NCBI RefSeq assembly: GCF_000264995.1
Contig: NW_006767436.1
Coordinates: forward strand, 1,638,800-1,702,799
Reading direction: 5' to 3'
Source: Punctularia strigosozonata HHB-11173 SS5
Taxonomy: Eukaryota > Basidiomycota > Agaricomycetes > Corticiales > Punctulariaceae
DNA: 64,000 bases
The notes beneath the pieces were generated by a model. It was not told the origin of the DNA. It was given only the letters and a program-made list of their open reading frames with translations, and made no database searches. Made by a program: the position numbers and the translations under genes. Shown piece by piece: positions 1 to 11,746 of this stretch (its first letter is position 1; every line of letters begins with the position of its first letter).

Positions 1-3000
1 CCCAGGACACATCACACAACGCCCGAACAAAATCCACAATGGCTGTCTAAAGGTAGGTTGAGTCCCGTACATGAGCTTTATAGACGGAATTGCTCACTCC
101 GGATAAATAATGGCTAAGCGAAAATACCATATCTGCAGCCACCGTGATGTGCGTCGACCGACTTTCGTTCGCCAGCTCCTCGGCTGGGAGCTTCCGCAAT
201 CGCCTAAGTGATGGCATATGGGAGTCAGTCTTTACCATCGGTGACATCACGACTTACCCTTTCCTACCGGCATCCACATCGACTCCGCTGGTAATAAGTT
301 GCATGTGCTCAAGTTGACTGACGCATTGCAGGACTTCGCGCCATGAGCCCTTTAGGTTGTTGCCATCCGTAACAGCAATGTCGAGAAGAGCTTTGATGGC
401 CTCCATATTTTTAGCCTTCATTTCACCCAGGTTGTTCAAGAACGTGAATTTGGCAAGCGTCGTGACGAAAGCATTGCGTTCCAGTTCGAGATCGAAGAAG
501 CATACGATCCTTATAGCGCTCTTAAAGCCATCTAAGCACAGTTCAACTATCTCCAGGTCGTCCGTGTCCTGTAGTGGATTGGACAGGCCCGCGAGGAAGG
601 GTATCCACGCGACCTCGAACATCGGGCGGACGTGAACGAAATGGGACGCGCTGAAGAACTGATCTTCCGCTTTAGAACCTCGACGATGCGATCGCATCAT
701 TGTTCGTAGTAACGCCTGTATCTCGTCTTAGCTTAATAGCGTCGGAAACGGCGCAGGACACACCTCTGTCTTGTTCGCCATGCCATGAGATTTCATTATA
801 TATGCTTCTCGCTGAAGATCTCTGCCGACGTTGGCAAGCGCGCCTGCAATACCGACGTTTGGGGTGATGATATCGACTGCGGCCTCCACTTCATCCTTCA
901 TCCGAATTTCATTGCTTGCGATCTCATCGAACACCAACGACAAGTATTCCTCGGGAAGATCCACGCCGTCGTTGATGCCTCTATTGTTTTTGATGAAATC
1001 AGCTTTGGTCATTCGTTTCTTGACCTGAGGATTATGTTGATCCGTGTTAAGCATGACGGTTGAATAGGCCAGGACATATGCGGCATCTATGCTCATTAGA
1101 TCAGAGGTGAAGGCGTATAACTCAGACAGTACGGACCAGCGTTTGCAAACGGCGTCTGCGGATTACCAGCGATGTATCTCTCCGCGAATTTAAGCATATA
1201 GCGATCAATTTTCTGAGCTTCACCAGGCAAACGGAACGATTGCAAGAAAAGTCGCAAGGCGTCGACAAATGATAAATCTTTGAAGTCGAGAAGGTCCACG
1301 AAAGCATGCATGATGGCTATGTTCTGTTCGTCTCTGAGGCAACGTCAAATTGAGTATACGTTCAAGCGAGTCTTCCTTACCCTTCTCCGAGATACTCTCC
1401 TATCATTGCTTTGCTCAAGCCGTCAGTATACAGCAGAAATTTCGCGATGTCCTGAGGATTTCGGTTGGGTATGAAGCCAGTTTCTAAGAAGAATTCGACA
1501 CCCTGGTTCTATGTTAATCATGGATGTCGATGTCTCTGCTGCGCGAATGCTCACGCTTTTGGGTTTCATATTGAATTTCTTGACACCTTCGAGCAATGTC
1601 GTCTTTTTTTGCCTAGCACTTTCGAATCGGTTAGGGTCATCACCAAGGTCTGGCGTCGCCTGACGTGTCGCTTCCAGGGCGGAGGACAAACTGAACCGTT
1701 CCTGTGATTGAGAAGCGTTGTCCGCAACTAACGTATCCTGATGGCTATCGTCGCTGATGGTCCGTGAGATGGTGTCGGTAGGGTCCACGACTGTTTTACT
1801 GCTAGCGGTGCCCCAAACTACCAGGGACTTCAAGATCGCGACGAGGCACTCAAGGCCTTGACGTTTGAGTTGCCGCTCGGATAACCCCACGGTGGACGGG
1901 TCAATGCTCCCAGAGACTGCTAAAGACGTGGTTGTATATGAAGGCGGTACGCTGCTATGAGGAGTCTTGGTCGTCGGAGCGACGGACGGACTTGGTGGTT
2001 CAGCGCTCTTCTGTTGGGTTCCGCTGATTTGGCTCGTTGCGATTTTCGAGATTAAATTGGCGATGCTGTTGGGAACAATGCAGGTAACTCGTAAATTGTG
2101 AATGGATTGACATAGATGAAGGGAACTGACTGCTCGTAAATGTTATCGCTGGCCTCGCTGTCGCAGTCGTAGTTTAGGTAGATCTCGACTAGTGCCTGCG
2201 GATCTTGGCAAAGCCGGTAGAACATGCCAAGAATGACGCCCTTCTGCTTAAGCGTCGAACTTTTCATCTCTATAATAGGGATGAAGATCTCATGCAAGAG
2301 TACTTCGATCTCTTTCTATGGAAAGTTCAGGTCAGAAGGTCAGCACATGCAACGCTATGACATAACGTAATCACCTTCAACTTCGTTCGCATCCCGGAGA
2401 GAACCCTCCAGAATATTTCGACGCTCAGCTCGAAAACCTGAGGAACAGGGCTGACGGCGTTGCGGCTTAAGCTTAGGCACAGGTACTGATTGACGGCTTG
2501 AACAAAGGGCGTGGCTTCGTGAGAAGAGCTCGAGTAAATGAGGGCAGATGGAGAGACGAAAAGCGGCATGTACGAGTTAAGGACGGTCAAGACGAGGTGG
2601 AGCGAGAGAAGTTTGGATCTCATAGAATGCGATTTTAGGTCACGTTCGCTGCAGACGGATTTAGCAAGCATCGTCACAGCACGGGATGGGGTTATAAACC
2701 TTTCAGAATTCAACGGCTTCATGGTCAATTTGCATAGTGCGCGAAACACCAAGAAGGCGTCCTTGACGAAGAGGTCGTTGGCGGACAGCTGATGGAATGG
2801 ACGCTGTGCTTCATGGTCGGAATTCCTGTGCCCAAGTGATCAGGCACGTAAGGCAGCGTGACTTCGGGGTAAATGGCTCACTGAACGGAGGCATCTCTTT
2901 GCGTCCTAGTCCCAGCTGTGCTGGCAGCCTCCTCAGCGTTGTCAACGTAGGTCCCCACAGCTGGCGACCCGTTGACCCGCTCGATAGCCTCGTCCGCTAT

Positions 3001-4275
3001 CTGTGAATCTTGTCGTTCTGCATTGGCGACAACACCGTTCTCTGAGAGAGCTGGCGGAGTGAGCGGCGGTAACGTATGTGTCTCGGGAGTGGAGGCCGAC
3101 GTTGACGGTCGTTTGGAAGACGATACACTCCGGGGAGTCCCCAGATCCATGCGTTCCTGTTCACTATACGTGGGGGCCGTTGAATCCGCCTCTACCTTAC
3201 ACCTGGTGAACACATGATGCACCATCTGTGTGAGACCGCCCTGAGCAACTGTTTGGGTAATGGGGTCCGTGCTCAACAGAAACACGTTGTAGACGGTCCG
3301 AACTGCCTTCAGGAGCGAAGATTGGTGTACCAGAGTGGTGGAAGAGAGAACGATGGCGAGCAATGCTTTGACTATCTGCAGAGAGACGGGATCAGGGGTG
3401 GTCTCAGTATGGCAAGCTGTGATGGTGTGCACGACGAGATCCACGAGCGAGGGAGGGGGTATGCTGGCTTGTGAGCCTGAGGTGGAATGTCGGGAGGGAC
3501 GTGGGGATGGGGGCGGCGATGCAAAATCATGGGTTTCGGCATCGGGGTCGACGAAGAAGGAGTACGATATTAACTTGGATATGCAGTCGAGGCTTGCAAT
3601 CATGAGCTTCTCGTTCCGGGTCTCGCAAGCGAGGCGTAAGGGCTCGAAAATTTCCCTGGGTTTGTCGCCACCTTCTCCGGCGCGAACCATCTCCAGTGCT
3701 CGCTGAACGCTCTCCTTCAATGGTGCAGACCTCTTTGCCTCTCGCGAAGCAGCGATCGTCTCCAGTGCAGAGGAAATCAGAACTACAGACACGGTATTTC
3801 CCCGTGACATAGTAAGGGAGCGTTTATGGGTGGCAGACCCAGGTGTTGGGGGCTGCAGCGTTGACGGCGTTGATGGGATATGGCCGTTCAGTTGTAAACC
3901 AGCTGGACGGTTCGCTGACTTCCGCGAGTCGTTGCGCGCAGGCGGAGTGACCGGCTCATGGATCTCGTCGATGGCCTTCGCGGGAGGAGTAGGCGGTCCC
4001 GGAGTGGGTGGGCTTTCGGTACGGTATGTGCCGTTTGCCCCATTCGTCGGTTGAGGTCCGTCGTGAGCAACATCGGATGGGGTACTAGTGCTGCTCGTGA
4101 ACGTAGGATCCGGCTCCACTGGCCCCGCCAAAATTACTGTAGGTCCGGCCTCAGCGCTTTCGGGACTGTACGTAGCAGTGGTCGACCGTTGAAGCAAGCT
4201 AGTGGGAGGTTCTTCGCCGGGCGGCGAGCGCGGTAATGCTACGTTCGCAGCGTGCTGAACATCAGCATCAGCCAT
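1..4275 (-). CDS. SEC7: SEC7-family ARF guanine nucleotide exchange factor (partial, 3' end outside window)
   Basis: A large brefeldin-A-type ARF-GEF that activates ARF GTPases at the trans-Golgi. The first exon (4275 down to about 2890) encodes a low-complexity Ser/Pro/Thr-rich leader followed by the DCB region ([32 protein letters not shown]). The HUS region follows ([35 protein letters not shown], about 2780-2400). The SEC7 domain lies at about 1310-730 and holds [14 protein letters not shown] with the catalytic glutamate finger and [19 protein letters not shown]-type helices continue to base 1 ([15 protein letters not shown]). Short introns separate the blocks, for example one about 2697-2650 that interrupts the HUS segment. 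I chose the start at 4275 (MADADVQ); an in-frame ATG at 4308 adds 11 residues. The family is secure; exon limits are inferred. Confidence 0.93.
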
Positions 4276-4428
4276 GTTCGCAGATAGGAGAGTCAACACG
4301 GCGCGCAAGCGGGCGCTGCGCGGTCGGGAAAAGCAGCAGAGACGTTCGGCGCGTTCGCCAGCGTGCGACGCACGACCGCGGATGTAAGGCTGTGGCTGCG
4401 CTCCGATTCCCGATGCTATAAATTGTAC

Positions 4429-5801
4429 ATGTCTCTTTCCTTCATGTCCAGCATACCAGCCGATGCGTCCGCTGCCGTCCTCAAGAAATCAGATCCCATT
4501 CCTGAGGACACCGTCTCAGTCCAGGGACCCAACTTCGAAGAACCGATTAGCCTGCAAGGATTGCTGCAAAGCTATGAGCGCATTGGTTTTCAGGCGAACA
4601 GCCTGAGCAAGGCCATCTCGATTGTCAACAAAATGGTGCCCGCGCTTGATCTTTCTTCGGAACTAGTTGCTGATCTATCACCAGCGAGCATGGCGGCTCT
4701 CCGACGAGCTCGTACGAGAGGACGAGGCGGATGAGTATAAGGATACCGCGATTCGCGCGCAGACACGATGCAACGTCTTTCTAGGCTACACATCGAACCT
4801 GATATCGTCCGGACTTAGAGAAATCATTCTATACCTCGTTAAACACAAACATGTGGCCGCTATCGTCACCACGGCGGGAGGTATCGAGGAAGATTTCATC
4901 AAGTGCCTTGGCAAAACCTACCTTGCTGACTTCAACCTGGATGGCGCGGACTTACGACGACGCGGGATGAACCGTATCGGCAATCTCGTTGTTCCAAATG
5001 ATAACTACTGTAAATTTGAGGACTGGCTCATACCCATTCTGGACACCATGCTGGAAGAACAGAAGGCCAGCGGAGATGTCTGGACACCAAGCAAACTTAT
5101 CCGAAGACTAGGAAAAGAGATCAACCACGAAGAGTCTGTATATTACTGGGCCTACAAAGTGAATCCTGGATCTGCCCTGCGTATGGCCCCCACGCTAAGC
5201 CCAAGGTGTCCAGAATGACATTCCTGTCTTTTGTCCCGCGTTGACCGATGGATCATTGGGGGATATGCTATACTTTCATTCCTTTCGCTCTCCTGGACTC
5301 GTTGTCGACATCGTCCAGGACATCCGTAACCTGAACGAATTGGCTCGCAAGTCAAAGAAAGCTGGCATGATTATACTTGGAGGCGGCATTTGCAAACATC
5401 AGATAGCCAATTCGATGCTTTTCGTAGGTGCCTCCTGCGCCGTCGCCGTTGTGTGTCCTGACGTAATCGATTAGCGCAACGGGGCGGACTACTCCGTGTA
5501 TATCGTATGTGGACAATCTTCGCTCACCGACGTTATGGTACTGATAGTCTGCAGAATACCGGACAGGAGTTTGACGGCTCGGACTCGGGTGCCAGACCAG
5601 ATGAGGCTGTTTCATGGGGTAAAATCAGGGCCGGGGCGGAGACTGTTAAGGCAAGTGATGTTCGCTGTCCTAGTACACCGTGCTAAGCTCGAATTGCAGG
5701 TATACGCTGATGCAACTCTCGTGTTTCCGCTCCTAGTAGCAGCCACCTTCGCTCAGAAACCTGCAGTAGGCGTCAGCCCTGAGAACGTTCCAGTGGTTTG
5801 A
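4429..5801 (+). CDS. DYS1: Deoxyhypusine synthase
   Basis: Transfers the aminobutyl group of spermidine to a lysine of eIF5A, the first step of hypusine formation in the cytosol. Spliced exons give the family signature in order: [55 protein letters not shown]-type [66 protein letters not shown] and [19 protein letters not shown]. The catalytic lysine of SWGKIR is encoded at 5621-5623. The first intron is 4636-4684. The last intron, 5651-5699, starts with GC rather than GT (gcaagt...ttgcag), and splicing there is needed to join TVK to VYADA. The start at 4429 is the first ATG; a second in-frame ATG lies at 4444. It is transcribed divergently from the SEC7 gene, with about 150 bp between the two starts. 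Confidence 0.95.
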
Positions 5802-6038
5802 TTGTAAACGGCGGACGAAAGGCTGCCGCCTCGATGATAGCATTCGTTGGTACTACCGACATCATAATAGACGCAGATCAACGCGCTACGTGCCGTACCC
5901 ACATTGATAATGAGAATATGTTGGGGGTGGTGCATGTCACAGTGTTATAAAGAGTTATATTCAAATCATGTCCTCGTCTAGCTCCTCGCTCCATAATCTG
6001 ATGTTCCCTTGCATGATCTGTAACATCACGAGAGTGTC

Positions 6039-6650
6039 CTAGGCGGCCATCTCAGGCTTGTTGTCAAGTTCGCGGTCGACAGCATTGTCTAGCGCCTGCT
6101 TAGCGAGGTGACAGGCCTCTATCGGACTTTGCCATATCTCGTGGTAGCGCCAAGTTCAGCGCCAAAATCGAGCCGAGTAGGATGCAGCGCCGTGACCGAG
6201 ACAGCTTCCTCATAGGCACCCTGGTATGTTTCCAAGGATGCCTTCGCCAACTCGCCCGTTCATTGGGATTGGACAAAGGCGGCTGAAGCTCCGCCAGGTA
6301 GCGGTGGTTATCGCATTTCCTGCACAACTAGGATAATGAGTGACGATGGTTCTGGATCAGGGAATAGATTATGCTCACATTCTGAGGTAGAACATCCGTG
6401 GCTCGCCCGCCTCCGCGTCGGGTTATGAAGCACGAATCCAGCGTGGGCTATCGTAAGACTTGCAATCCACAGCAAATTCGTTTCCTCTTCGTCAAAGGTG
6501 GCCATCGCTCACCTCGATGAGCGCTCGGACGTGAGTTATGACATCGGCAATTCAGAATTCAATGCATCGACTCCAGTTCGTAAAAGGAATCGTGCATACC
6601 GTCGTAGCGCTCAGCGGCGGTTTCCGCGAGCTAGAGATGCTCAGACTTGA
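6039..6650 (-). pseudogene. Eroded 14-3-3 protein copy
   Basis: Read on the minus strand, pieces of a 14-3-3 protein appear in the right order but in changing frames. Visible are AERYDGM near 6630, EEETNLLWIA and RRAS near 6500-6400, DNHRYLAELQPPLSNPNER near 6310-6260, ELAKASLETYQGAYEEAVS near 6255-6195, ILALNLAL near 6165-6145, and [20 protein letters not shown] near 6148-6095, ending at a stop at 6039-6041. The last two frame changes happen inside the most conserved helix and are too close together to be introns. A splice acceptor (ttgtgcag) just before the GDNHRYL-like segment matches the intron position in the intact 14-3-3 gene at 34526. Residue divergence from that gene is high, so this is an old paralogue that has decayed, not a fresh copy. 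I see no intact product. Confidence 0.8.
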
Positions 6651-7558
6651 GATGCTACTTAATCCCCTATGCTCCGACGTGGCATTTCGGCGACACGAAT
6701 GAAAGATGCATACCGTCATCGTCACGACAGCTGGAGTTACCGATGGTCAACACTGGGGCGAAGAGTTTCATGGCATTCGTCTTTCAAGCCGCATGCAGTA
6801 GGGTAGTGGGTATCCACGGATGCGGCCGAATGATTTGTGCCCTTCGCCCGTCGTTTACCAAGGCACACTGAACTTGGCAGTTGAATAATGACGATGTTCA
6901 GTGCGCGACTGGTAAACCCATTGGCACATGCCCAGCATCATAATGCCTCTCCCACTATCGGAAGCCCCTGTATTGACACGCAACGACGGCTGAAGTGGGC
7001 CGCCGCTAGGTAATGTATTGCACATAGTAGCACATACATGTACCTAGTTTACCTGCACCAGTGCTGAAGCGGCGTGTCGGCTGTATAGCAGCTCACGGGG
7101 GCCGTGGATGCACTGTGTGCGCCAAGCCGTGCGTATTGACGTGCGGTGCGGCAACCGGTTGTTCCGCTATTGGGACCACGCCGGAAATATACCTACCTAC
7201 CTACCTACCACCCGCACGTTGGGCGAAGGGTTCATGAGCCTACCTTCGGAGCTCAACTCAATGGGTCAGAGTATGATCGGTGATACGCTTTCTTACGGCA
7301 CAGCGAGATGCTGAGGGATTTTTTCTTAGCACGCGCGCTTCGTTGAGGAAGACAAACAGCGTCTTGCAAATCTTCTGATTCACGTCATACAATGTAATAG
7401 GAAAGCGAAACCTTGTTCTTGACGTCCTACGGCGGCGGGGGATGATGCTTTGGCTTCTCTCCCCGCCAACTTTCCGGCGCGGGCCGCACGAATGCCTTTC
7501 AACCGACGCCTGCGACAACTATAGAGTCAACTCCGACACCAGGGTATCGTTATCACAT
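6651..7558. other. Intergenic, no gene seen; short ACCT repeat
   Basis: No reading frame here looks protein-like or has recognisable family sequence. The only clear structure is a short perfect tetranucleotide run of ACCT units at 7191-7208. Confidence 0.5.
7191..7208. repeat. ACCT microsatellite
   Basis: Four and a half tandem copies of the tetranucleotide acct, directly visible. It lies in intergenic DNA and probably varies between strains. Confidence 0.8.
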
Positions 7559-9789
7559 TTAACGCACCATCATTTCCGACCCAGCCCCTAGGAGGTCGTT
7601 ATTAACTTGGATTAGGCAGTTAAGCGCAGTGAAGACGCACCTCTGCAAGATCTTCTCTTCACCGAGATCAGCTTTCTCTGCCCTGTGCGAATGCTGCTCC
7701 TGCAGCGTTCTCACTTCGCGGTCGAGCAACTTGCGCTGAATGGTGGCGTTGGCGCGACATTTCTCAACCCGTTCGATGAGATCCTCTTCAAGACCAGCCA
7801 GGTGCATAGCGGTGGGTGTCAGGTGAGATACTGCCTCCTCTTGCACCACAAGAACAGTGCGCAAGTTCTGGGGTAAATACGACAGGATGGGCGAACCCCC
7901 GGTGGCCAGATCATAGGAAGAATTCTGGAGCACATCATCTGAGTATTGTTCGATTGCGTGGGGAGTCCTGTTACCTTGATGATATATGTCTTGGTAAAGC
8001 TGCAGAGCGGTTATTATCATCGTAACAGTATCGAACTTTCGACTTCCTTACCGCCAGTGGCGTTCGCGAAATTCCCGAATCTGCAATGATGAGAATAGCG
8101 TATACGCCCGCCAAACATACACGTACCTGATCGACGCAAAGTACGTAGAGAGCGAGACTGCGGGTGTCCATCTCCGCGAAATTCTTGACACCCAATGCCG
8201 TGGCTCTCTCCTCCACGCTCTGGATGTATTGACGTTGCGGACCGGGTCTGTAGGCCCGGAACTCGCGCAGAACCTTAGTCAAGCCATTGTCAGGGAGGCT
8301 CTTTGTGATCTCGAGAAGATTGTCGCCTAGCGGAATCTATCCGAAGAGAGATGAAAACCGTTGTCATGATCGACCTATATAAGCTTCTACTGACCATGGA
8401 ATCATTTGCGCCAGACTCTCCGCGGAAATAAAGAGGCTCGTCAGAGACATTTTCGTAAATCACGCCATTCGGCTATGGGAGCGCGCACGCGCAGGTGAGA
8501 AGATTGTATGCTGTTTGAAGCGACTGCAACTTACAAACATGGAATTAAGTCTGTTCCCTGGAGCAGTGCCGAAGATGAAAGACCTGCAAAGAGATCATCA
8601 GGAGACGAGTCGTGGACCCGGGAAATTTCACTAACCTGAATTTGAGGTAATCGGAAGGAAGGCTCCGCGACCACATGGTGTCCATAGAGAGTTGAATCTA
8701 CGCGAAGCAGTGTAGTCAACACATATTCGCTGTAGAAATCATGTCAAGGCACGGACCTTCTGATACGTGCTATAGAGGCGCCAAAGAACGTTGTTGAAAG
8801 CACCTCGTTCCTTCGTTGCAACAGCTGTCATAGCATCCTCCGCCGCTTAGATCCATCGTGGTTAGGATCATCATATGCTGTATCAATCATTCCAAACCTT
8901 CAACGAGATCCCCAGAGTGCGCAACCATGTCGACATGCACCAGACTGCAAGATGATCAGCTGTCAGGCCATTTTTGGTTTTGCCGAAACCGTACATAAAG
9001 CCGGCTTCGCTGCCCGTGGGATCTTCGAATGCGCGGATTAGACGAAGATTATCATAGACGATACCGCCATTAGGGTCCTTGCGGGTCCAGTTCTGCAGGG
9101 CATAAGAGCTCGCATACTCCATGTAGCTACTCGCCTCGATGTATCAGTCGCAGCGCAGTTGCAATTGGGCGTCTACGCACGGAAAGTGGCCTAGCGCATC
9201 TGCGAGTTGCTTGAGAGGAACAGCGATTTCGGCCGGAAGTATATCCCTTCCGGTGGTGTACGTGCCGGTCGCTCGGAAGTGCAGATCTACGGGCTCGAGC
9301 AAGAAAGCGCTAGCCAGAAAACAGTAGTCGCGGAACAATGCCGAAATCAAGACCTGCACGTTGGTCCAAACCTTTCAGACCAGTAGGTCTGGAATTAGGA
9401 GCGAAACATACCTGATCACCAGTTTCGATCGCGCGCACAACGTGACGCTCGATGGCGGCCGGTTTCAGTTCGCTCTTGACCGCATGACCGAGTTGACCAT
9501 ACGCGAGCAAACCCTTTCGTCCACCTGGTTGTTCGATGGTCATCCTCTTCAACAAGGAATCCAGGGGATCAAAGACGGCGGGAAGTGTGGCCAAGGGGTC
9601 ATCGCGGGGAAGGAATCCGCGAGCCTTGGAGATACTGAAGATTGGTATCTTGTCACGTTGAGAGGTGCCGTTGCGTGCAATAGTGTGTTCCAACAACGGG
9701 TAGGGCTTGTACCCAGTATATGCCGCAGCCTGGGTAGCCAGAGTACGCCTTGCGAGCCAAGGAGGGGCATGAACAGGAGAGCGCAACAT
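7559..9789 (-). CDS. Indoleamine 2,3-dioxygenase, possibly disrupted
   Basis: A haem dioxygenase that opens the indole ring of tryptophan, the first step of the kynurenine route to NAD (relative of yeast Bna2). Spliced segments follow the family from start to end: FSISKARGFLPRDDPL, SALFRDYCFLASAFLLEP, LPAEIAVPLKQLADALG, YMEYASSYALQNW, YDNLRLIRAFEDP, HVDMVAHSGDLVEG, FNNVLWRLYSTYQK, MDTMWSRSLPSDYLKF, SFIFGTAP, PNGVIYENVSDEPLYFRGES, LREFRAYRPGPQRQYI, LYVLCVDQVR, REFRERHW (proximal haem histidine at 8057-8059) and YDLATGGSPILSYLPQ. About ten short introns are needed. The frame slips by one base twice in the middle exon, near 8884-8893 and near 8840-8850, each in or beside a short run of one base. 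It is therefore either a recently broken gene or a correct gene with two assembly errors. The N-terminus (start 9789) is uncertain. Confidence 0.85.
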
Positions 9790-11746
9790 TCTTTGGGAGG
9801 AGGTGATGTCTTGCAGATGCCTTCCAGGGGAGTCGTTGTTGATGAAAGAGCGCTAGCAGACGATAGGACGCACACGACGATTTGTTTATGTCACCCAATT
9901 ACGATCATCGACCACATGGCGCCATTCAACCGAATGGCTACTGGCATGGTCATCTTGTCACCTCGTCCAGTTGTTCGGAGACAATGTCCGAATGATTACG
10001 GCGTTCCGTTCAATCCCGCAAGGGCGGTTGGTAGACGTAGGCACACACATCCTCGCATTTGTTCTCGGGGAAGGCGGGAATCCGCAGCACTTCGAGCGGG
10101 CGTTGTTTCAGCAGGGCTAGCCTTGAGCGCTTGAGCCCTCGTGGCGGCTAGCAAGGAAGGCCGGACCGCCGCAGCAGGCACGATAGACGAAACAGGCAAG
10201 ACACAAACAAACAACGGCCCCGACGGCGCTGAACTCAACTCGGAGTTACGGCATTAATTCTCGACCATCGTCAAGTACAGAAGCGACGCGCCTTTTGGCT
10301 CCCGAAGGGATCAACGTGGGTCTGATAACGCTCAAAAGTATGCCCGTTTCTATCGATAGGTCAGGACCTCCCTGATGTGCGATGGACGTAGTGGTAAACA
10401 TCCATCACTCACTCTGGCGTCAGGATTTATTACACTGAACGCTCTTCTCGAGCCACAACGGACTGAAGGCGTGTTTTTCATACGTGACTTTCTGCAGACG
10501 TCCTCCTAGGAGCCATCTACTCAGCAGGGATTTCAGGTTATCGCTCCGGGCTATCACGGTATGGGCCGGTTGTCGCATCCCAGAGACGGCTTCACCAACA
10601 GCGTCTGGGCAGCGAGCTTTGTCCACCTCAAACACGACCACCTTGGGATCACGGACAAGGTACACGTTGCCGGTCATGATGTATGTAGGTGGAATGATCG
10701 CCTACCTACATGTTTCCCGTTACCCCGAGCACGTCGCAAGCGTCACCAAGACTCCTGCCTAGCACCTCCATTTTTCTTGGCCTTGCATATTGCATATGGT
10801 CCCCGGTCTGCCGAAGGCGCTCGTGGTAGGTTGCGAGAGCATCTTCCTACGCTTTGAAAAGCTGTCATACATTTTCTGAAACCATTCTGGAACGCAACTC
10901 GAGGCGTACTAGCACATAGGTGCGCTGAGACGTGCGCTGTAGTTGAGATAGATGCGAAAGAACAACAAGGATCGCATGGTTACGATTCAATTTTGCCCAG
11001 GCGGTTACAGGCAACAGGAGCCATCAATGCATCACGCGCGACCAGCGCAACATGTAAGAACCTACAATTGCTTGCTGAATCGTGGAGGAATCCGGACGCT
11101 GTCCGCAGAAGAGAATCCAACTATGCATCCACCTGATATGAAACACTCGTTTCACTTCTGTCCGCTCTCCCTCATTTCTTGCTCAAACATTTAGTGGCTT
11201 CATACATAGATAGCCATGCACATGTTCAGCCATAGTCTGAAGCCATTAAAGGCTCAGTGCAAAATTTATTCTGCCAGCATACTGCCAGAGGCATGCCGCG
11301 GTCAGAAATCTATTAATAAGCCACAATGTATCGGCCTGCTCGCTTTTCGTAGATTGCTCACTCCGAAACTAAGTATCTCCGTAATATCAAGATAATTCCC
11401 CTACTCTGATGTGTAACAAGTATCAAATCATCAGAGGTGCTGTGGGATGCTTGAGGCGGGCAAGAAAGGTATTTCACATCAGGTGAATGTCGCCAGATTG
11501 TTTCATATCAGGTGCATCCATATCCAGCTAGGATTGCAACCGCGCGGACCCAAGAACTTGATAGAAGTAAATACGACCCTTGCCCTCCCCGGAGACCTCA
11601 GAAGTACATTAGTATAACTACGTATTACGCACAGACAATCCGGAAGGAATCAAAGCAAGCTCTAGGATACAGCGAACTGCGAACGTGAACAAGGGAATAT
11701 CTCTGTGATGTTTCCTCATATTATGATCGTGTGACGGCTTCCGTTA
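9790..11746. other. Long intergenic stretch without recognisable gene
   Basis: Nearly 2 kb between the dioxygenase start and the ErdS stop. The longest frame not antisense to a gene is an 85-codon minus-strand frame at 10420-10677, which I do not recognise and which has no supporting neighbour exons. A short hairpin sits at 10683-10711. The rest (11200-11740) is AT-richer than its surroundings and probably contains the ErdS 3' untranslated region. Confidence 0.4.
10683..10711. repeat. Short inverted repeat (hairpin)
   Basis: The arm atgtaggtgg is followed by an 8-base spacer and cctacctacat. The arms pair over ten bases with one bulged base. I see no U-tract or other mark of a defined function. 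Confidence 0.5.

Noticed and set aside
5753-5935. 60-codon minus-strand frame after deoxyhypusine synthase
   Set aside because: Overlaps the conserved end of the synthase and is too short, with no motif.
7258-7518. 86-codon minus-strand frame next to the dioxygenase end
   Set aside because: Basic, random-looking translation with no motif; most likely chance.
9361-10134. 257-codon plus-strand open frame over the dioxygenase N-terminus
   Set aside because: Antisense shadow: its left half mirrors conserved IDO coding sequence and the translation has no family resemblance.
10420-10677. 85-codon minus-strand frame (NVYLVRDPKVVVFEVDKARC)
   Set aside because: Some protein character, but no recognisable family and no neighbouring exon with splice sites; kept only as a note in the gap entry.
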